Positions 37,257 through 46,195 of a DNA stretch of 64,000 nucleotides are shown here, piece after piece. Both the position numbers and the translations under genes were made by a program. The notes under the pieces were generated by a model that saw only the letters and a list, made by a program, of their open reading frames with translations, made no database searches and had not been told where the DNA came from. Origin of the DNA: Clostridiales bacterium (GTDB taxonomy: Bacteria; Bacillota; Clostridia; Clostridiales; Oxobacteraceae); assembly GCA_030016385.1 (NCBI GenBank), contig JASEJN010000008.1:1-64000 (forward strand), in the 5' to 3' direction. The stretch's first letter is position 1. Every line of letters begins with the position of its first letter.

Positions 37257-37830
37257 GATATCACCTTTTAAAAATCAAAATTTTATACATATAATAATTT
37301 AATAACTTATGATACATCAAACCAAGCAAAAAATCAAAAAAATTTATTGCTTCGGATGCATATTCTTCAAATGATCTTTATACACCTTATTGCTTCTGGT
37401 CCGATTTGCAATTTGAGCTTGTGTTATTTTAAGAACTAGTTAATTCGCTAGATTCGAGTTTTGTAAGTTAAAAATCGATTAAATAGATGCTAATGGAATA
37501 AATGCTGAGATATAAGACAGATAGATGCAAAAAATATAGATAGATATAATAATTCCGCTATATATAGATAATTATCATATTTGATTATTCTCACAATTGC
37601 ATATATTATTTAAATTGATGATAGTTAGTAGCTATTTTTTGTTTGAACACTTATTCCAACGAATTTAAAAAGTATTTTGATTAATACGGCAGATACTATG
37701 CAATTTAACTGATTTCAATTTAAAATTCTATAAATATATAATTTTCATAATATAAAAGATATTCCAAAACGATAGATATAAATTTGTTATATAGACTTAT
37801 TCCAATGCAAAAATAAAGTAAGGTGAAAAT
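37257..37830. other. 574-base intergenic region
   Basis: This AT-rich region lies between divergent CDF and ROK genes. It holds a degraded repeat copy (37365-37470), two exact ACTTATTCCAA repeats (from 37649 and from 37795), and TGGAATAA at 37494 in the opposite sense, which may be regulator sites. No gene or clear promoter pair is visible. Confidence 0.5.
37365..37470 (+). repeat. Dispersed repeat, degraded copy D
   Basis: ATATTCTTCAAATGATCTTT matches the fragment at 11752. GATTTGCAATTTGAG and TGTTATTTTAAG further on resemble the left arm and inner arm of copies B and C, with the middle part lost. Confidence 0.45.
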
Positions 37831-39030
37831 ATGAACATAAGAAAGTTAGACCAGGAGACATTAAAAAATCTTAACAGGCAGATAATTCTAAACTACATAC
37901 GCAAATACAGGGAAATATCGAGGATCGATCTTGCAGAACATACAAAACTGAGCCCGACCACGGTATCATCGATTACGTCTGAACTTATTCAAAAGGGAAT
38001 AGTAACTGAAACGAGAATAGGCGAATCCAATGGTGGGAGACGTCCCGTAATGGTAGGCATAAACCCGATGTCGGCGTGCATTATCGCGATTATTTTGACA
38101 CCCAAGGGGATAAGATATGCTCTTGCCGACCTGAACTGCGATATATATGGGGAAAAGTATGTTAAATGTACCATAGATTCCAGCGATAAAGCAATGGATG
38201 TCATATTGAACAGCATACAGGATATAAAAGGTGGATTTCCGGATGCGGCGGGTAAAATATACGGCATAACCATAAGTATCCCTGGTGTAATCGATCATGA
38301 AGAGGGCAAGGTGCTGTATTCATCAAGGCTCAATATCAAAGATTTCAATATGGCTTCAGAGGTTAAAAGGAAAACAGGGATAGACTGTTACGTTTTTAAA
38401 GATACCGATGCATTTATACTTGGCGAGCATAGATTCGGCGTGGCGATTGGGTATGAAAACTTTGTATATATAATAGTAGAAAACGGGGTAGGCATGTCCT
38501 ATATAAACTCGGGTAAACTTTTTAAGCCGGGGCCCAGCGGTGGTTTTGAACTCGGGCATATGACTATCGACTCAAATGGGCCCGAATGTTCATGCGGCAA
38601 CAGAGGCTGTCTCGGGACTGTTGTTTCTGAGATTCCGATTCTGAACAGAATAAAGAAGCTTAAAGAAAAAGGATATGAAACCTGTATAGTCAATACAGAC
38701 AAGCTTTCTTTATCTGATATTGTGGATTTTTCAAATAAAAACGATAAAGCTGCAAGATATGTGCTTGAAGAGCAGGCACGGCTCCTTGGCATAGCAGTGG
38801 CAACTGTAGTAAATTTGTTAAACCCGGAGCTTGTTGTAATCGGCGGCCCCTTAAGCAAATGCCGCTGGGGCTTTCTCGATATCTTGAATGACTGTGTCAA
38901 AGACAGGGCTCTTCAGATATACAGTAAAAATACGACTATCAAATTTGCAAGACCTGGAGAGGAATCGGCATTAAAGGGTATGGCTGATGAAATATATGAA
39001 AGAGACATATTCAGACCGGTTGAGATTTAA
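37831..39030 (+). CDS. ROK-family transcriptional repressor (NagC/XylR type)
   Basis: This 399-residue regulator has an N-terminal winged helix (ISRIDLAEHTKLSPTTVSSITSEL in overlapping pieces, residues 29-55) and a ROK sugar-kinase-like domain. The zinc site H...C-x-C-x4-C is visible in GHMTIDSNGPECSCGNRGC. It precedes a MalEFG-like ABC operon in the same direction and is probably its repressor. TTATTCCAA sites upstream may be its own operators. The inducing sugar is unknown. Confidence 0.9.
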   Translation: MNIRKLDQETLKNLNRQIILNYIRKYREISRIDLAEHTKLSPTTVSSITSELIQKGIVTETRIGESNGGRRPVMVGINPMSACIIAIILTPKGIRYALADLNCDIYGEKYVKCTIDSSDKAMDVILNSIQDIKGGFPDAAGKIYGITISIPGVIDHEEGKVLYSSRLNIKDFNMASEVKRKTGIDCYVFKDTDAFILGEHRFGVAIGYENFVYIIVENGVGMSYINSGKLFKPGPSGGFELGHMTIDSNGPECSCGNRGCLGTVVSEIPILNRIKKLKEKGYETCIVNTDKLSLSDIVDFSNKNDKAARYVLEEQARLLGIAVATVVNLLNPELVVIGGPLSKCRWGFLDILNDCVKDRALQIYSKNTTIKFARPGEESALKGMADEIYERDIFRPVEI

Positions 39031-39146
39031 TTAAAACATGGCAATCCCCATCTTTTAGCCTTGGCGCAGATGGTGGGGAAGTTCGTTTGGTTACAGCAGT
39101 CTTATGACTGTAACAAATAAATATAAAATCAAAAGGGGGTCTTTTA
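39031..39146 (+). promoter_or_regulatory. Leader of the third ABC operon with two hairpins
   Basis: Imperfect stems CCCCATC with GATGGTGGGG (about 39046-39077) and GTTACAGCAGTC with GACTGTAAC (about 39090-39116) lie between the ROK gene and the binding protein. Neither has a T-tract. They may be remnants of a terminator, RNA structure, or operator. An AAAAGGGGG ribosome site follows. Confidence 0.35.
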
Positions 39147-40412
39147 ATGAAACTTAAAAGATTACTAAGCTTAGCAATTTGTGTATCTATGTTAGTAGTT
39201 GTATTTGCAGGATGTTCCAAGAAGGGAACCCAGACTACAGGTACAGAGAACAAAAAGACAGACATAATTTACTGGCAGCACAGCAGCCAGGCAAGGGATG
39301 ACATGATGAAGACTCTTGCATATGAATTTATGCAGAAGAATTCCGACATAAATATAAAAACCGAATTCATCCCTGAGGAAGATTATTCAACTAAACTTAC
39401 ATCTGCTCTTGCAACCAATGCCGCACCGGATGTATTCCAGGTTGAATCCGGAATGATCCCAAGACTGGTAAAGGCAGATGCAGTTCAGCCACTTGACGAA
39501 ACGGTAATGCCGTCTGATAAGATAAAAAGCGATTTTGTCCCTGCAGCAGTCGACGGGCTGCAAGTTGGCGGAAAATACTATGGAATGCCGACAGATATGC
39601 AGACGATAGTTCTTTACTGGAATAAGGATCTTTTAAAGGCGGAAAATCTTGACGCGGAAAAAGGACCTCAGACATGGGATGAACTTTTGGATTGGGCTAA
39701 AAAGCTTACAAAGGTAAGCAATGGTAAAATGGTTCAATCGGGATGGGGAGAAACAGGCTATCATCCTGAAGTTCAGGCATTTGTTTATACTAATGGCGGC
39801 AAAATGACTGATGACAGCGGAAAGTATGTATTTGCCGATGATCCAAAGTCGGTTGAAGCAATAAAGTTTATGGCAGATGCATATAAGGTTTCCAAGGTTT
39901 ATGATACGAAATTCATGGCAACCTGGGCAGGATTCAGACAGGGCAAAGTAGCTATAATGCTTGGTCATCCTGCAATGTTCGGCAACTTAAAAAAGACGGC
40001 ACCGAATGTAAAATTAGGCATTGGCCTTGTGCCGACTAAAGATGGAAAACGTGTTACGGCAGTTACATCATGGGCATATGTTGCTTCAAAGAAAGCCAAT
40101 TCATCAGCATCTACTAAATGGATAGAGTATCTTTCAAGCCAGGATGTTGAAAAGAGATGGACCCAGAACACTGGTGAACTTCCTGCAAGAAAGGCCTTAA
40201 TCAACGACGCGGATCTTGTAAAGGACCCACAGGTCAAGATACTTCTTTCATCTTTAAATGATTCCAAAGTAGGATCACTGCAAACAGGAGCTTTAAACAA
40301 GATTTGGAGCGATGCTTTTCAGAAGCTGATACTCAGTGATGCACCTTTTGATGCAACATTAAAGCAGCTGCAAAGCGATCTGAATACCGAGGCCTCAAAG
40401 GATTTGAAATAA
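39147..40412 (+). CDS. Sugar-binding lipoprotein of ABC importer (MalE/UgpB-like)
   Basis: This 421-residue protein has a signal peptide with lipobox Cys23 (VFAGC) and the type I binding fold of CUT1 importers. Visible motifs are DIIYWQHSSQARDD, APDVFQVESGMIPRL near residue 92, GKYYGMPTDMQTIVLYWNKDL near residue 137, and FRQGKVAIMLGHPAMF. It is smaller than the two LplA-like proteins in this window and closer to maltose or glycerol-phosphate binders. Its substrate is unknown; the phosphoesterases downstream could mean a phosphorylated or phosphodiester polyol. Confidence 0.92.
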   Translation: MKLKRLLSLAICVSMLVVVFAGCSKKGTQTTGTENKKTDIIYWQHSSQARDDMMKTLAYEFMQKNSDINIKTEFIPEEDYSTKLTSALATNAAPDVFQVESGMIPRLVKADAVQPLDETVMPSDKIKSDFVPAAVDGLQVGGKYYGMPTDMQTIVLYWNKDLLKAENLDAEKGPQTWDELLDWAKKLTKVSNGKMVQSGWGETGYHPEVQAFVYTNGGKMTDDSGKYVFADDPKSVEAIKFMADAYKVSKVYDTKFMATWAGFRQGKVAIMLGHPAMFGNLKKTAPNVKLGIGLVPTKDGKRVTAVTSWAYVASKKANSSASTKWIEYLSSQDVEKRWTQNTGELPARKALINDADLVKDPQVKILLSSLNDSKVGSLQTGALNKIWSDAFQKLILSDAPFDATLKQLQSDLNTEASKDLK

Positions 40413-40420
40413 AACTTAAA

Positions 40421-40443
40421 GAGGGAGGGAAATTCCCTCCCTC
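40421..40443 (+). terminator. Strong GC-rich hairpin inside the operon
   Basis: GAGGGAGGGAA (40421-40431) and TTCCCTCCCTC (40433-40443) are perfect complements. It lies between the binding protein and its permeases, a place where such hairpins raise binding-protein mRNA over the permeases. The following TTGTC is a poor T-tract, so partial termination or mRNA protection is likely. Confidence 0.7.
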
Positions 40444-40481
40444 TTGTCAATTAAATAAAAATATATGAAAGGAGTGAGTTT

Positions 40482-41405
40482 ATGGAAAATTCAATGAAAG
40501 CAAAAGCTGATGCAAATTTATTTAAAGCTCCTAAAACAAGGAAATTTAAAAGCATAAAAATCGTTCCGTATGTGTTTATTGCACCGGCTATTATTTATCT
40601 TTTTATAGTTACAATTATACCTGCTATAATGGCTCTCCCAATAAGTTTTACCGATTGGACTGCCCTAACTCCGCGAATGCATTTTATCGGCATTGAAAAT
40701 TACAAACGTCTCCTTCACGACCGGGCTTTTTTCCAATCAATACTGGTTATGTCGAAGTTTTTTATCGCGGTTCCTCTAACGATGGCAGCAGGATTGCTCG
40801 TTGCGATGCTGCTTAATAATAAACTTAAAGGGATGACTTTTTTCAGAGTGGTTTATTATTCTCCAGTAATTACATCTACCATAGCTGCAGCCATATTATT
40901 CGATTGGTTTTTTCAGCCGACTTATGGGCTTTTCAACAGCATATTGAATATGCTGGGAATTCCAGGGATCGGATGGGTGTCGGATGCAAAGACGGCGGCG
41001 ATGTCCGTAATCATATTCGTAGTATGGAAAAGAGCAGGGAACTCAATGCTCATATATCTGGCGGGGCTTCAGGGGGTACCCGATATGTATATGGAAGCCG
41101 CGGATATCGACGGGGCATCGTGGTGGCAAAAGTTCTGGTATATTACTCTTCCACTTTTGAAGCCTGCCAATATCTATCTGTTTATAACAGGCATAATAAG
41201 TACATTTATGATATTTCAGGAAACATATATGCTGCAGGGCCCTTTAAAGAGCACCGAAACCGTCGTATATTACATTTACGAAAAAGGGTTTACGAGTACC
41301 GAGATGGGCTATGCAAGTGCCATGTCCTTTGTACTCTTTGTGGTAATCCTTATAATTACAATCCTGCAGTTTAAAGTCATGGATGTAGATGCTAATTCCA
41401 ATTAA
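40482..41405 (+). CDS. Sugar ABC transporter permease, MalF-like
   Basis: This 307-residue permease has about six transmembrane segments (IVPYVFIAPAIIYLFIVTII and others) and the ATPase-contact loop MEAADIDGASWWQKFWYITLP. It pairs with the MalG-like gene that starts 15 bases downstream. The ATG follows AAAGGAG. Confidence 0.93.
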   Translation: MENSMKAKADANLFKAPKTRKFKSIKIVPYVFIAPAIIYLFIVTIIPAIMALPISFTDWTALTPRMHFIGIENYKRLLHDRAFFQSILVMSKFFIAVPLTMAAGLLVAMLLNNKLKGMTFFRVVYYSPVITSTIAAAILFDWFFQPTYGLFNSILNMLGIPGIGWVSDAKTAAMSVIIFVVWKRAGNSMLIYLAGLQGVPDMYMEAADIDGASWWQKFWYITLPLLKPANIYLFITGIISTFMIFQETYMLQGPLKSTETVVYYIYEKGFTSTEMGYASAMSFVLFVVILIITILQFKVMDVDANSN

Positions 41406-41419
41406 GGGGGGAGATAATA

Positions 41420-42247
41420 ATGAGAAAAAATAAAATAAACAAAAATATAATCTTATATATAGTTCTTATTGCATGTTCATTGCTTGTTATTGTACCTTTT
41501 GCATGGATGATATTTTCATCTTTCAAAACAGTAGAAGAATTTTATTATATGCCTCCAAAAATTCTCCCCAAGAAATTCATACTTGATAATTTTAAGGAAC
41601 TGTTTCAAAAGGCAAATTTCGGTCTTTATTATTTAAACAGCTTATATGTAGCTGCAGTGCAGGTAGTGCTGGATATTATCATTGTAACTACTGCGGGATA
41701 TGGATTTGCCAAGTATGATTTTAAAGGTAAAAAGGTATTATTTACGATAGTACTGGCGACGACAATGGTGCCATGGGTTGCAACGATAATTCCACTTTAT
41801 ATAATGGCATATAAGTCAGGAGTTGTGAACACTTATTTCGGGCTCATATTTCCAGGGCTTGCAGATGCATTCAGCATTTTCCTTGCCCGTAATTTCATGT
41901 CGACTATACCTACGACACTGATTGAGGCCGGGAGGATAGACGGTGCAGGGGAGTTTAAAATATTCAGAGTCCTTGTGCTTCCGTTAACAAAGCCTATTAT
42001 TGCCGTCTTAACCATCAATAAATTTATAGGAAGCTGGAATGCATTTGTATGGCCGCTTCTCGTAGTGACAAGCGAGGAATTAAGAACACTTCCTATTGCT
42101 GTCGCTAAGTTTTCCAGTCAGTATTACGATGCATATAATTTAAAGATGGCAGCCGCCACTCTTGCAATAATACCTGTATTGATAGTTTATGTTTCTTTTC
42201 AGAAATACTTTGTGGCCGGTATATCTTTAACAGGCATTAAGGAGTGA
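41420..42247 (+). CDS. Sugar ABC transporter permease, MalG-like
   Basis: This 275-residue permease has about six transmembrane segments, the loop IEAGRIDGAGEFKIFRVLVLPL, and a C-terminus QKYFVAGISLTGIKE typical of the MalG type. It follows GGGGGGAG and its stop lies eight bases before the next gene start. Like the other two loci, no ATP-binding subunit is present. Confidence 0.93.
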   Translation: MRKNKINKNIILYIVLIACSLLVIVPFAWMIFSSFKTVEEFYYMPPKILPKKFILDNFKELFQKANFGLYYLNSLYVAAVQVVLDIIIVTTAGYGFAKYDFKGKKVLFTIVLATTMVPWVATIIPLYIMAYKSGVVNTYFGLIFPGLADAFSIFLARNFMSTIPTTLIEAGRIDGAGEFKIFRVLVLPLTKPIIAVLTINKFIGSWNAFVWPLLVVTSEELRTLPIAVAKFSSQYYDAYNLKMAAATLAIIPVLIVYVSFQKYFVAGISLTGIKE

Positions 42248-42252
42248 GATAT

Positions 42253-43023
42253 TTGAAAAGGGTCGATTATCATGTGCACACGAATTTCTCGGATGGTCAG
42301 GCTTCCTATGCCGAGGTAATAGACAGGGCAAAGGAAATCGGGCTTTACAGCATAGCTATAACGGATCATTTTGATAGTTTTGATAAAGGGAAAAGCTTCT
42401 GCTTAAAAACCGATGATGAACTGATGGACCATTTTGACAGGATACGCGAATATGGCAGTAAGATCGGGCAGAATGTTTTATGCGGCATTGAAACCTGTAC
42501 GGATTATGAGGGAAACCTCAGGCTTTCCGATATAGTTATAGAAAGCTGCGACATTATCATAACAAGCCCTCATTATGTCGAATATGACGGCCCTTTGATT
42601 CCGGGCCACTATTTCAATGATTGTTACTGGGAAGCCTATAAAAGAAAAGTTTTGAATATGGCAAGGGGACCCGGCGATATACTGGGACATTCTGAAGGGT
42701 ATTTGCCACTTGGAAAGTTGCTCGTCCCGGGAACTACTACTTATGAAGAAAGAAAGAAGTTATGCTATAAGATAGCTTGCAGATATTTCGACAATGAATA
42801 TATAGATGAACTTGCTAAAATGTTGAAGATATCGGGAAAGGCACTGGAGCTTCATTGTGCGACGCATACGCCGAGGGAGGCAGTCATACAGAAAATGATT
42901 GAAAATAAAATTTCCATAAGCCTTGGAAGCGATTCACATGTTCTGCCAAGTGTGGGCAAAGTGGAATGGGGACTTAGCGTGTTGGAAAAGTATAATGGCG
43001 AAAAGCTACAGTTTATTAAATAA
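42253..43023 (+). CDS. PHP-domain phosphoesterase, histidinol-phosphatase-like
   Basis: This hydrolase of about 256 residues has all PHP metal motifs: VDYHVHTNFSDG, ITDHFDSF, GIETCTD, TSPHYV, a GHSEGYL stretch, HCATH and SLGSDSHV. PHP enzymes bind two or three metals and hydrolyse phosphomonoesters or cyclic phosphodiesters. No histidine biosynthesis genes are nearby, so a catabolic sugar or polyol phosphate is more likely. The TTG at 42253 has AAGGAG eight bases upstream; a GTG at 42244 overlaps that site. Confidence 0.85.
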   Translation: MKRVDYHVHTNFSDGQASYAEVIDRAKEIGLYSIAITDHFDSFDKGKSFCLKTDDELMDHFDRIREYGSKIGQNVLCGIETCTDYEGNLRLSDIVIESCDIIITSPHYVEYDGPLIPGHYFNDCYWEAYKRKVLNMARGPGDILGHSEGYLPLGKLLVPGTTTYEERKKLCYKIACRYFDNEYIDELAKMLKISGKALELHCATHTPREAVIQKMIENKISISLGSDSHVLPSVGKVEWGLSVLEKYNGEKLQFIK

Positions 43024-43053
43024 TTGATTTATATTTATTGCAATTGAGATAAT
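43024..43053 (+). promoter_or_regulatory. Possible sigma-A promoter before the oxidoreductase genes
   Basis: TTGATT (43024-43029) and GATAAT (43048-43053) are 18 bases apart in the 98-base gap before the first Gfo/Idh gene. The match is moderate, so this is a possible internal promoter only. Confidence 0.3.
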
Positions 43054-43121
43054 CAGGGGAATTCGATGGTTTTATTGTAATTGTACGGACAAAATTTTTT
43101 TATCTGGGAGGTAGTAGATGT

Positions 43122-44126
43122 ATGCTAAAAGTAGCGATTGTAGGAGCAGGCACCATGGGCAGCGTCCACAGCAACAGTTATAGGAGCGTTCGGGGAGCAA
43201 AAGTTGTTGCCATATGCGATATACGACCTGATAGAGCGACAAAGGCAGCTTCTGCGCATGGAGCGAAGTGCTATGAAGATTATGATATGATGCTCAGGAA
43301 CGAAAAGATAGATGTTGTGGATATATGCCTTCCAACATATATGCATAAGGGATTTGCCCTAAAGGCTATATCATATGGGAAACATGTGTTTTGTGAGAAG
43401 CCTATTGCGTTAAGCATAGGTGATGCCCGGGAAATGGTAGATGGTGCCCGAAACAGAGGAGTTAAATTTTCCGTGGGGCATGTCGTAAGATTTTTCCCCG
43501 CATATGCAAAAGCTGTTAAGAACATCAAAGAAGGGAAAATAGGCATCCCAAAACTGATAAGGACGACGCGGACCGGTGCGTATCCTTCATGGAGCTGGAA
43601 TAACTGGTATAGCAATTATGATTGCAGCGGAGGGCCCATGGTAGATCTTATTATCCATGATATAGACTGGATAAGGTATAATTTTGGAGATGTAGAAAGA
43701 GTGTTTGCAAGAGACCTGTATGGCAGGAAAATAGATAATTTAGACCATTGCCTTATAACGCTTAGGCTTAAAAATGGCGCAATAGCACATATTGAAGGGA
43801 GCTGGGCATATCCTAAGGGTTCCATATTCGGTACCACATTTGAAATAATAGGTACAAAGGGCCAGATAGAATTTGACAGCAGAAGCAGCGCGCCCATAAA
43901 AAAGTACGTACCAAACGGCGACGCCGTGCGGACATCCATCGAAAGTCCGATGTTTCCGGATGAAGAGCCGTATACCATGGAGATTCAGAAGTTTATAGAT
44001 TGTATAACAGAGAATAAGAAGCCGTTGGTTTCAGGAGAAGATGCCATAAAGGCTCTTGAAATATCTCTTGCAGCGGTCAAGTCTGCAAGGACAAAGGAAG
44101 TAGTTCTGCCCGGAGGTGATAATTGA
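43122..44126 (+). CDS. Gfo/Idh/MocA-family oxidoreductase, first of three
   Basis: This 334-residue NAD(P)-dependent dehydrogenase has an N-terminal Rossmann fold with GAGTMGSVH, the conserved CEKPIAL (Lys and Pro of the active site) near residue 92, and a C-terminal beta-sheet domain with DLIIHDIDWIRYNFG, where His or Asp residues line the site. Family members oxidise or isomerise inositols, glucose derivatives and related polyols. The ATG follows GGAGGT. It overlaps the next gene by one base (TGATG), so the three oxidoreductases are translated as one operon. Confidence 0.92.
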   Translation: MLKVAIVGAGTMGSVHSNSYRSVRGAKVVAICDIRPDRATKAASAHGAKCYEDYDMMLRNEKIDVVDICLPTYMHKGFALKAISYGKHVFCEKPIALSIGDAREMVDGARNRGVKFSVGHVVRFFPAYAKAVKNIKEGKIGIPKLIRTTRTGAYPSWSWNNWYSNYDCSGGPMVDLIIHDIDWIRYNFGDVERVFARDLYGRKIDNLDHCLITLRLKNGAIAHIEGSWAYPKGSIFGTTFEIIGTKGQIEFDSRSSAPIKKYVPNGDAVRTSIESPMFPDEEPYTMEIQKFIDCITENKKPLVSGEDAIKALEISLAAVKSARTKEVVLPGGDN

Positions 44127-45121
44127 TGGAAAAAATTAAAATTGGAATGGTAAGCTTTGAGCATATGCACGCTTTGAGTTACGCAAAGGCTCTTTCAAAG
44201 ATGGAAGATGTTGAAATTTCAGGAGTTGCGGATAGCGATATGTATAGAGGAACTCAGGCTGCTTCGATGTTTAATACAAAATACTATCAGGATTACAGGA
44301 AGCTTCTTGAAACCCCGGTTGACGGAGTTGTAATATGCACATGCAATAAGCTCCATATGCCGACCGTTATCGATGCCGCGAAAGCCCATAAATATATTAT
44401 GGTGGAAAAACCGTTTGCGACAAATACAAAAGAAGCTGATGCAATGCTGAAAGCCTGCAGAGATAACGGCGTAAAAATGATGACCGCATTCCCTTTGAGA
44501 TTCAATCAGGCGGTTATTGAGGCAAAGAAGCAGATCGACAGGGGAGATATAGGCGACATATTGTGCATTACCGGGATAAATCACGGCAAGATGCCATCGG
44601 GCTGGTTTCTGGATATAAATAAGTCCGGAGGCGGTGCGATAATCGATCATACCGTACATGTAGCGGATCTTATGAGATGGTTTACTGGAAGCGAAGTTAA
44701 AACAGTATACGCCGAAACAGGCAATATGCTATATAATACAGGAATAGATGACTGCGGAATTTTAAATGTGGAATTTGAAAACGGAGTATTCGCTACGATC
44801 GATACGAGCTGGGCGCATCACAAAAATTATCCTATATGGCCGGAAGTTTATATGGAAATAATAGGGACAAAAGGTGTATTGAAGGTAGATGCTTTCAAGC
44901 AGGTGGAAAGGGTTTATAGCGAAGAGAGCGGAGAAATAACCGATGATGTTTGGGGGAGCGATGGTGATGAAGGCCTTATGCGTGAATTCGTAAATACAAT
45001 AAAGACGGGCAAGGAGCCTTCAGAGACAGGTCTTGACGGCGCGAAGGCCATGTGGATTGCCCTTGCTGCATATGCATCATCGAAAAGTCATAAGGTAGAA
45101 AAGGTAGTATACGGGGGATGA
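44126..45121 (+). CDS. Gfo/Idh/MocA-family oxidoreductase, second of three
   Basis: This protein of about 331 residues has the family core: EKPFATNTKEADAML near residue 94 and HTVHVADLMRWFTG in the C-terminal domain. The usual glycine-rich loop is altered at the start (IGMVSFEHMHALSYAKAL instead of G-x-G-x-x-G), a variant form that may change cofactor binding. The ATG at 44126 shares its A with the stop of the previous gene and follows GGAGGTGAT. The substrate is unknown. Confidence 0.9.
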   Translation: MEKIKIGMVSFEHMHALSYAKALSKMEDVEISGVADSDMYRGTQAASMFNTKYYQDYRKLLETPVDGVVICTCNKLHMPTVIDAAKAHKYIMVEKPFATNTKEADAMLKACRDNGVKMMTAFPLRFNQAVIEAKKQIDRGDIGDILCITGINHGKMPSGWFLDINKSGGGAIIDHTVHVADLMRWFTGSEVKTVYAETGNMLYNTGIDDCGILNVEFENGVFATIDTSWAHHKNYPIWPEVYMEIIGTKGVLKVDAFKQVERVYSEESGEITDDVWGSDGDEGLMREFVNTIKTGKEPSETGLDGAKAMWIALAAYASSKSHKVEKVVYGG

Positions 45122-45125
45122 AAAT

Positions 45126-46169
45126 ATGGAACTTAAAGCAGCAGTCATAGGTTGTGGAAGGATATCTCCGATGCATTTGGTATCTATTAAGAAAACTAAA
45201 AATGCAAGGCTTGTCGCGGTATGCGATATAAAAGAAGACAGGGCAAGGGCTGCCGCGGCAGCGAATGGGTGCAGATATTATACTGATTATAAAAAAATGC
45301 TGGATGATGAAGATTTGGATGTGGTGCATATTTGCACGCCCCATTATCTTCACCATGATATGGCCGTTTATGCAGCGCAAAGGGGTATTCATGTCATAAC
45401 AGAAAAACCTATGGCGATTAATTATGGAGATGCCCTGGACATGGTTAAAAAATGCAGGGAAAATGGCGTTACTTTATCTGTGATGTTTCAAAACAGATAT
45501 AACAGGGCGGTTCAATATATAAAGCAGGAAATAGGAAGCGGAAACTTGGGAAGAGTTCTTTCGGCCAGGATAATAGTTACGTGGGACAGAAGGGATGAAT
45601 ATTATCTTAAAAGCGACTGGAAGGGTACATGGGATAAAGAAGGCGGCGGGGTCGTAATCGATCAGGCTATCCATTCCATAGATATCGTAAGATATATTAT
45701 AGGAAAAGAAGCGCTTTCTGTGGAGGCATGTATTCATAACAGGAGGCATAAAAAATTCAAGATAGAGGATACGGCAGAAGGAATCATAGAATTTGAAGAT
45801 AACATACTCGCAAGCTTTTATACGATGAATTATTTTACATTCGATATGCCTATAGAGATCACTTTTCACTGTGAAAAGGGCGTTTGCGGGATAAATGGCG
45901 ATGAAGGATTTATATCGTATAAGGACGGCAGATATGTTTCCATAAAACCACTGGATGAAGATAAAATCGATTATGGGAATGGCGCAAAAAAATACTGGGG
46001 TTACTGCCATTTTATCGAAATAAAAAATGCCTATGAGGCTATAGAGGACAAAAGGAATGTGGATGTAAACGGAGAGGATTGCCTCAAGACGCAGCAGATA
46101 ATAAATTCTATATATGAATCAGGGAAATCAGGGTTTAAAATATATCTGAAGCATGATGCAAATATTTAG
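45126..46169 (+). CDS. Gfo/Idh/MocA-family oxidoreductase, third of three
   Basis: This 347-residue enzyme has GCGRISPMHL in the Rossmann fold, ITEKPMAINYGDA near residue 93, and VIDQAIHSIDIVRYIIG in the C-terminal domain. It begins four bases after the previous stop, behind GGGGG. It is clearly different in sequence from the other two, so the three probably act on successive intermediates or different forms of one compound. Confidence 0.92.
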   Translation: MELKAAVIGCGRISPMHLVSIKKTKNARLVAVCDIKEDRARAAAAANGCRYYTDYKKMLDDEDLDVVHICTPHYLHHDMAVYAAQRGIHVITEKPMAINYGDALDMVKKCRENGVTLSVMFQNRYNRAVQYIKQEIGSGNLGRVLSARIIVTWDRRDEYYLKSDWKGTWDKEGGGVVIDQAIHSIDIVRYIIGKEALSVEACIHNRRHKKFKIEDTAEGIIEFEDNILASFYTMNYFTFDMPIEITFHCEKGVCGINGDEGFISYKDGRYVSIKPLDEDKIDYGNGAKKYWGYCHFIEIKNAYEAIEDKRNVDVNGEDCLKTQQIINSIYESGKSGFKIYLKHDANI

Positions 46170-46195
46170 GTTGCTTCAAACAAGAAGGTGCTTCT

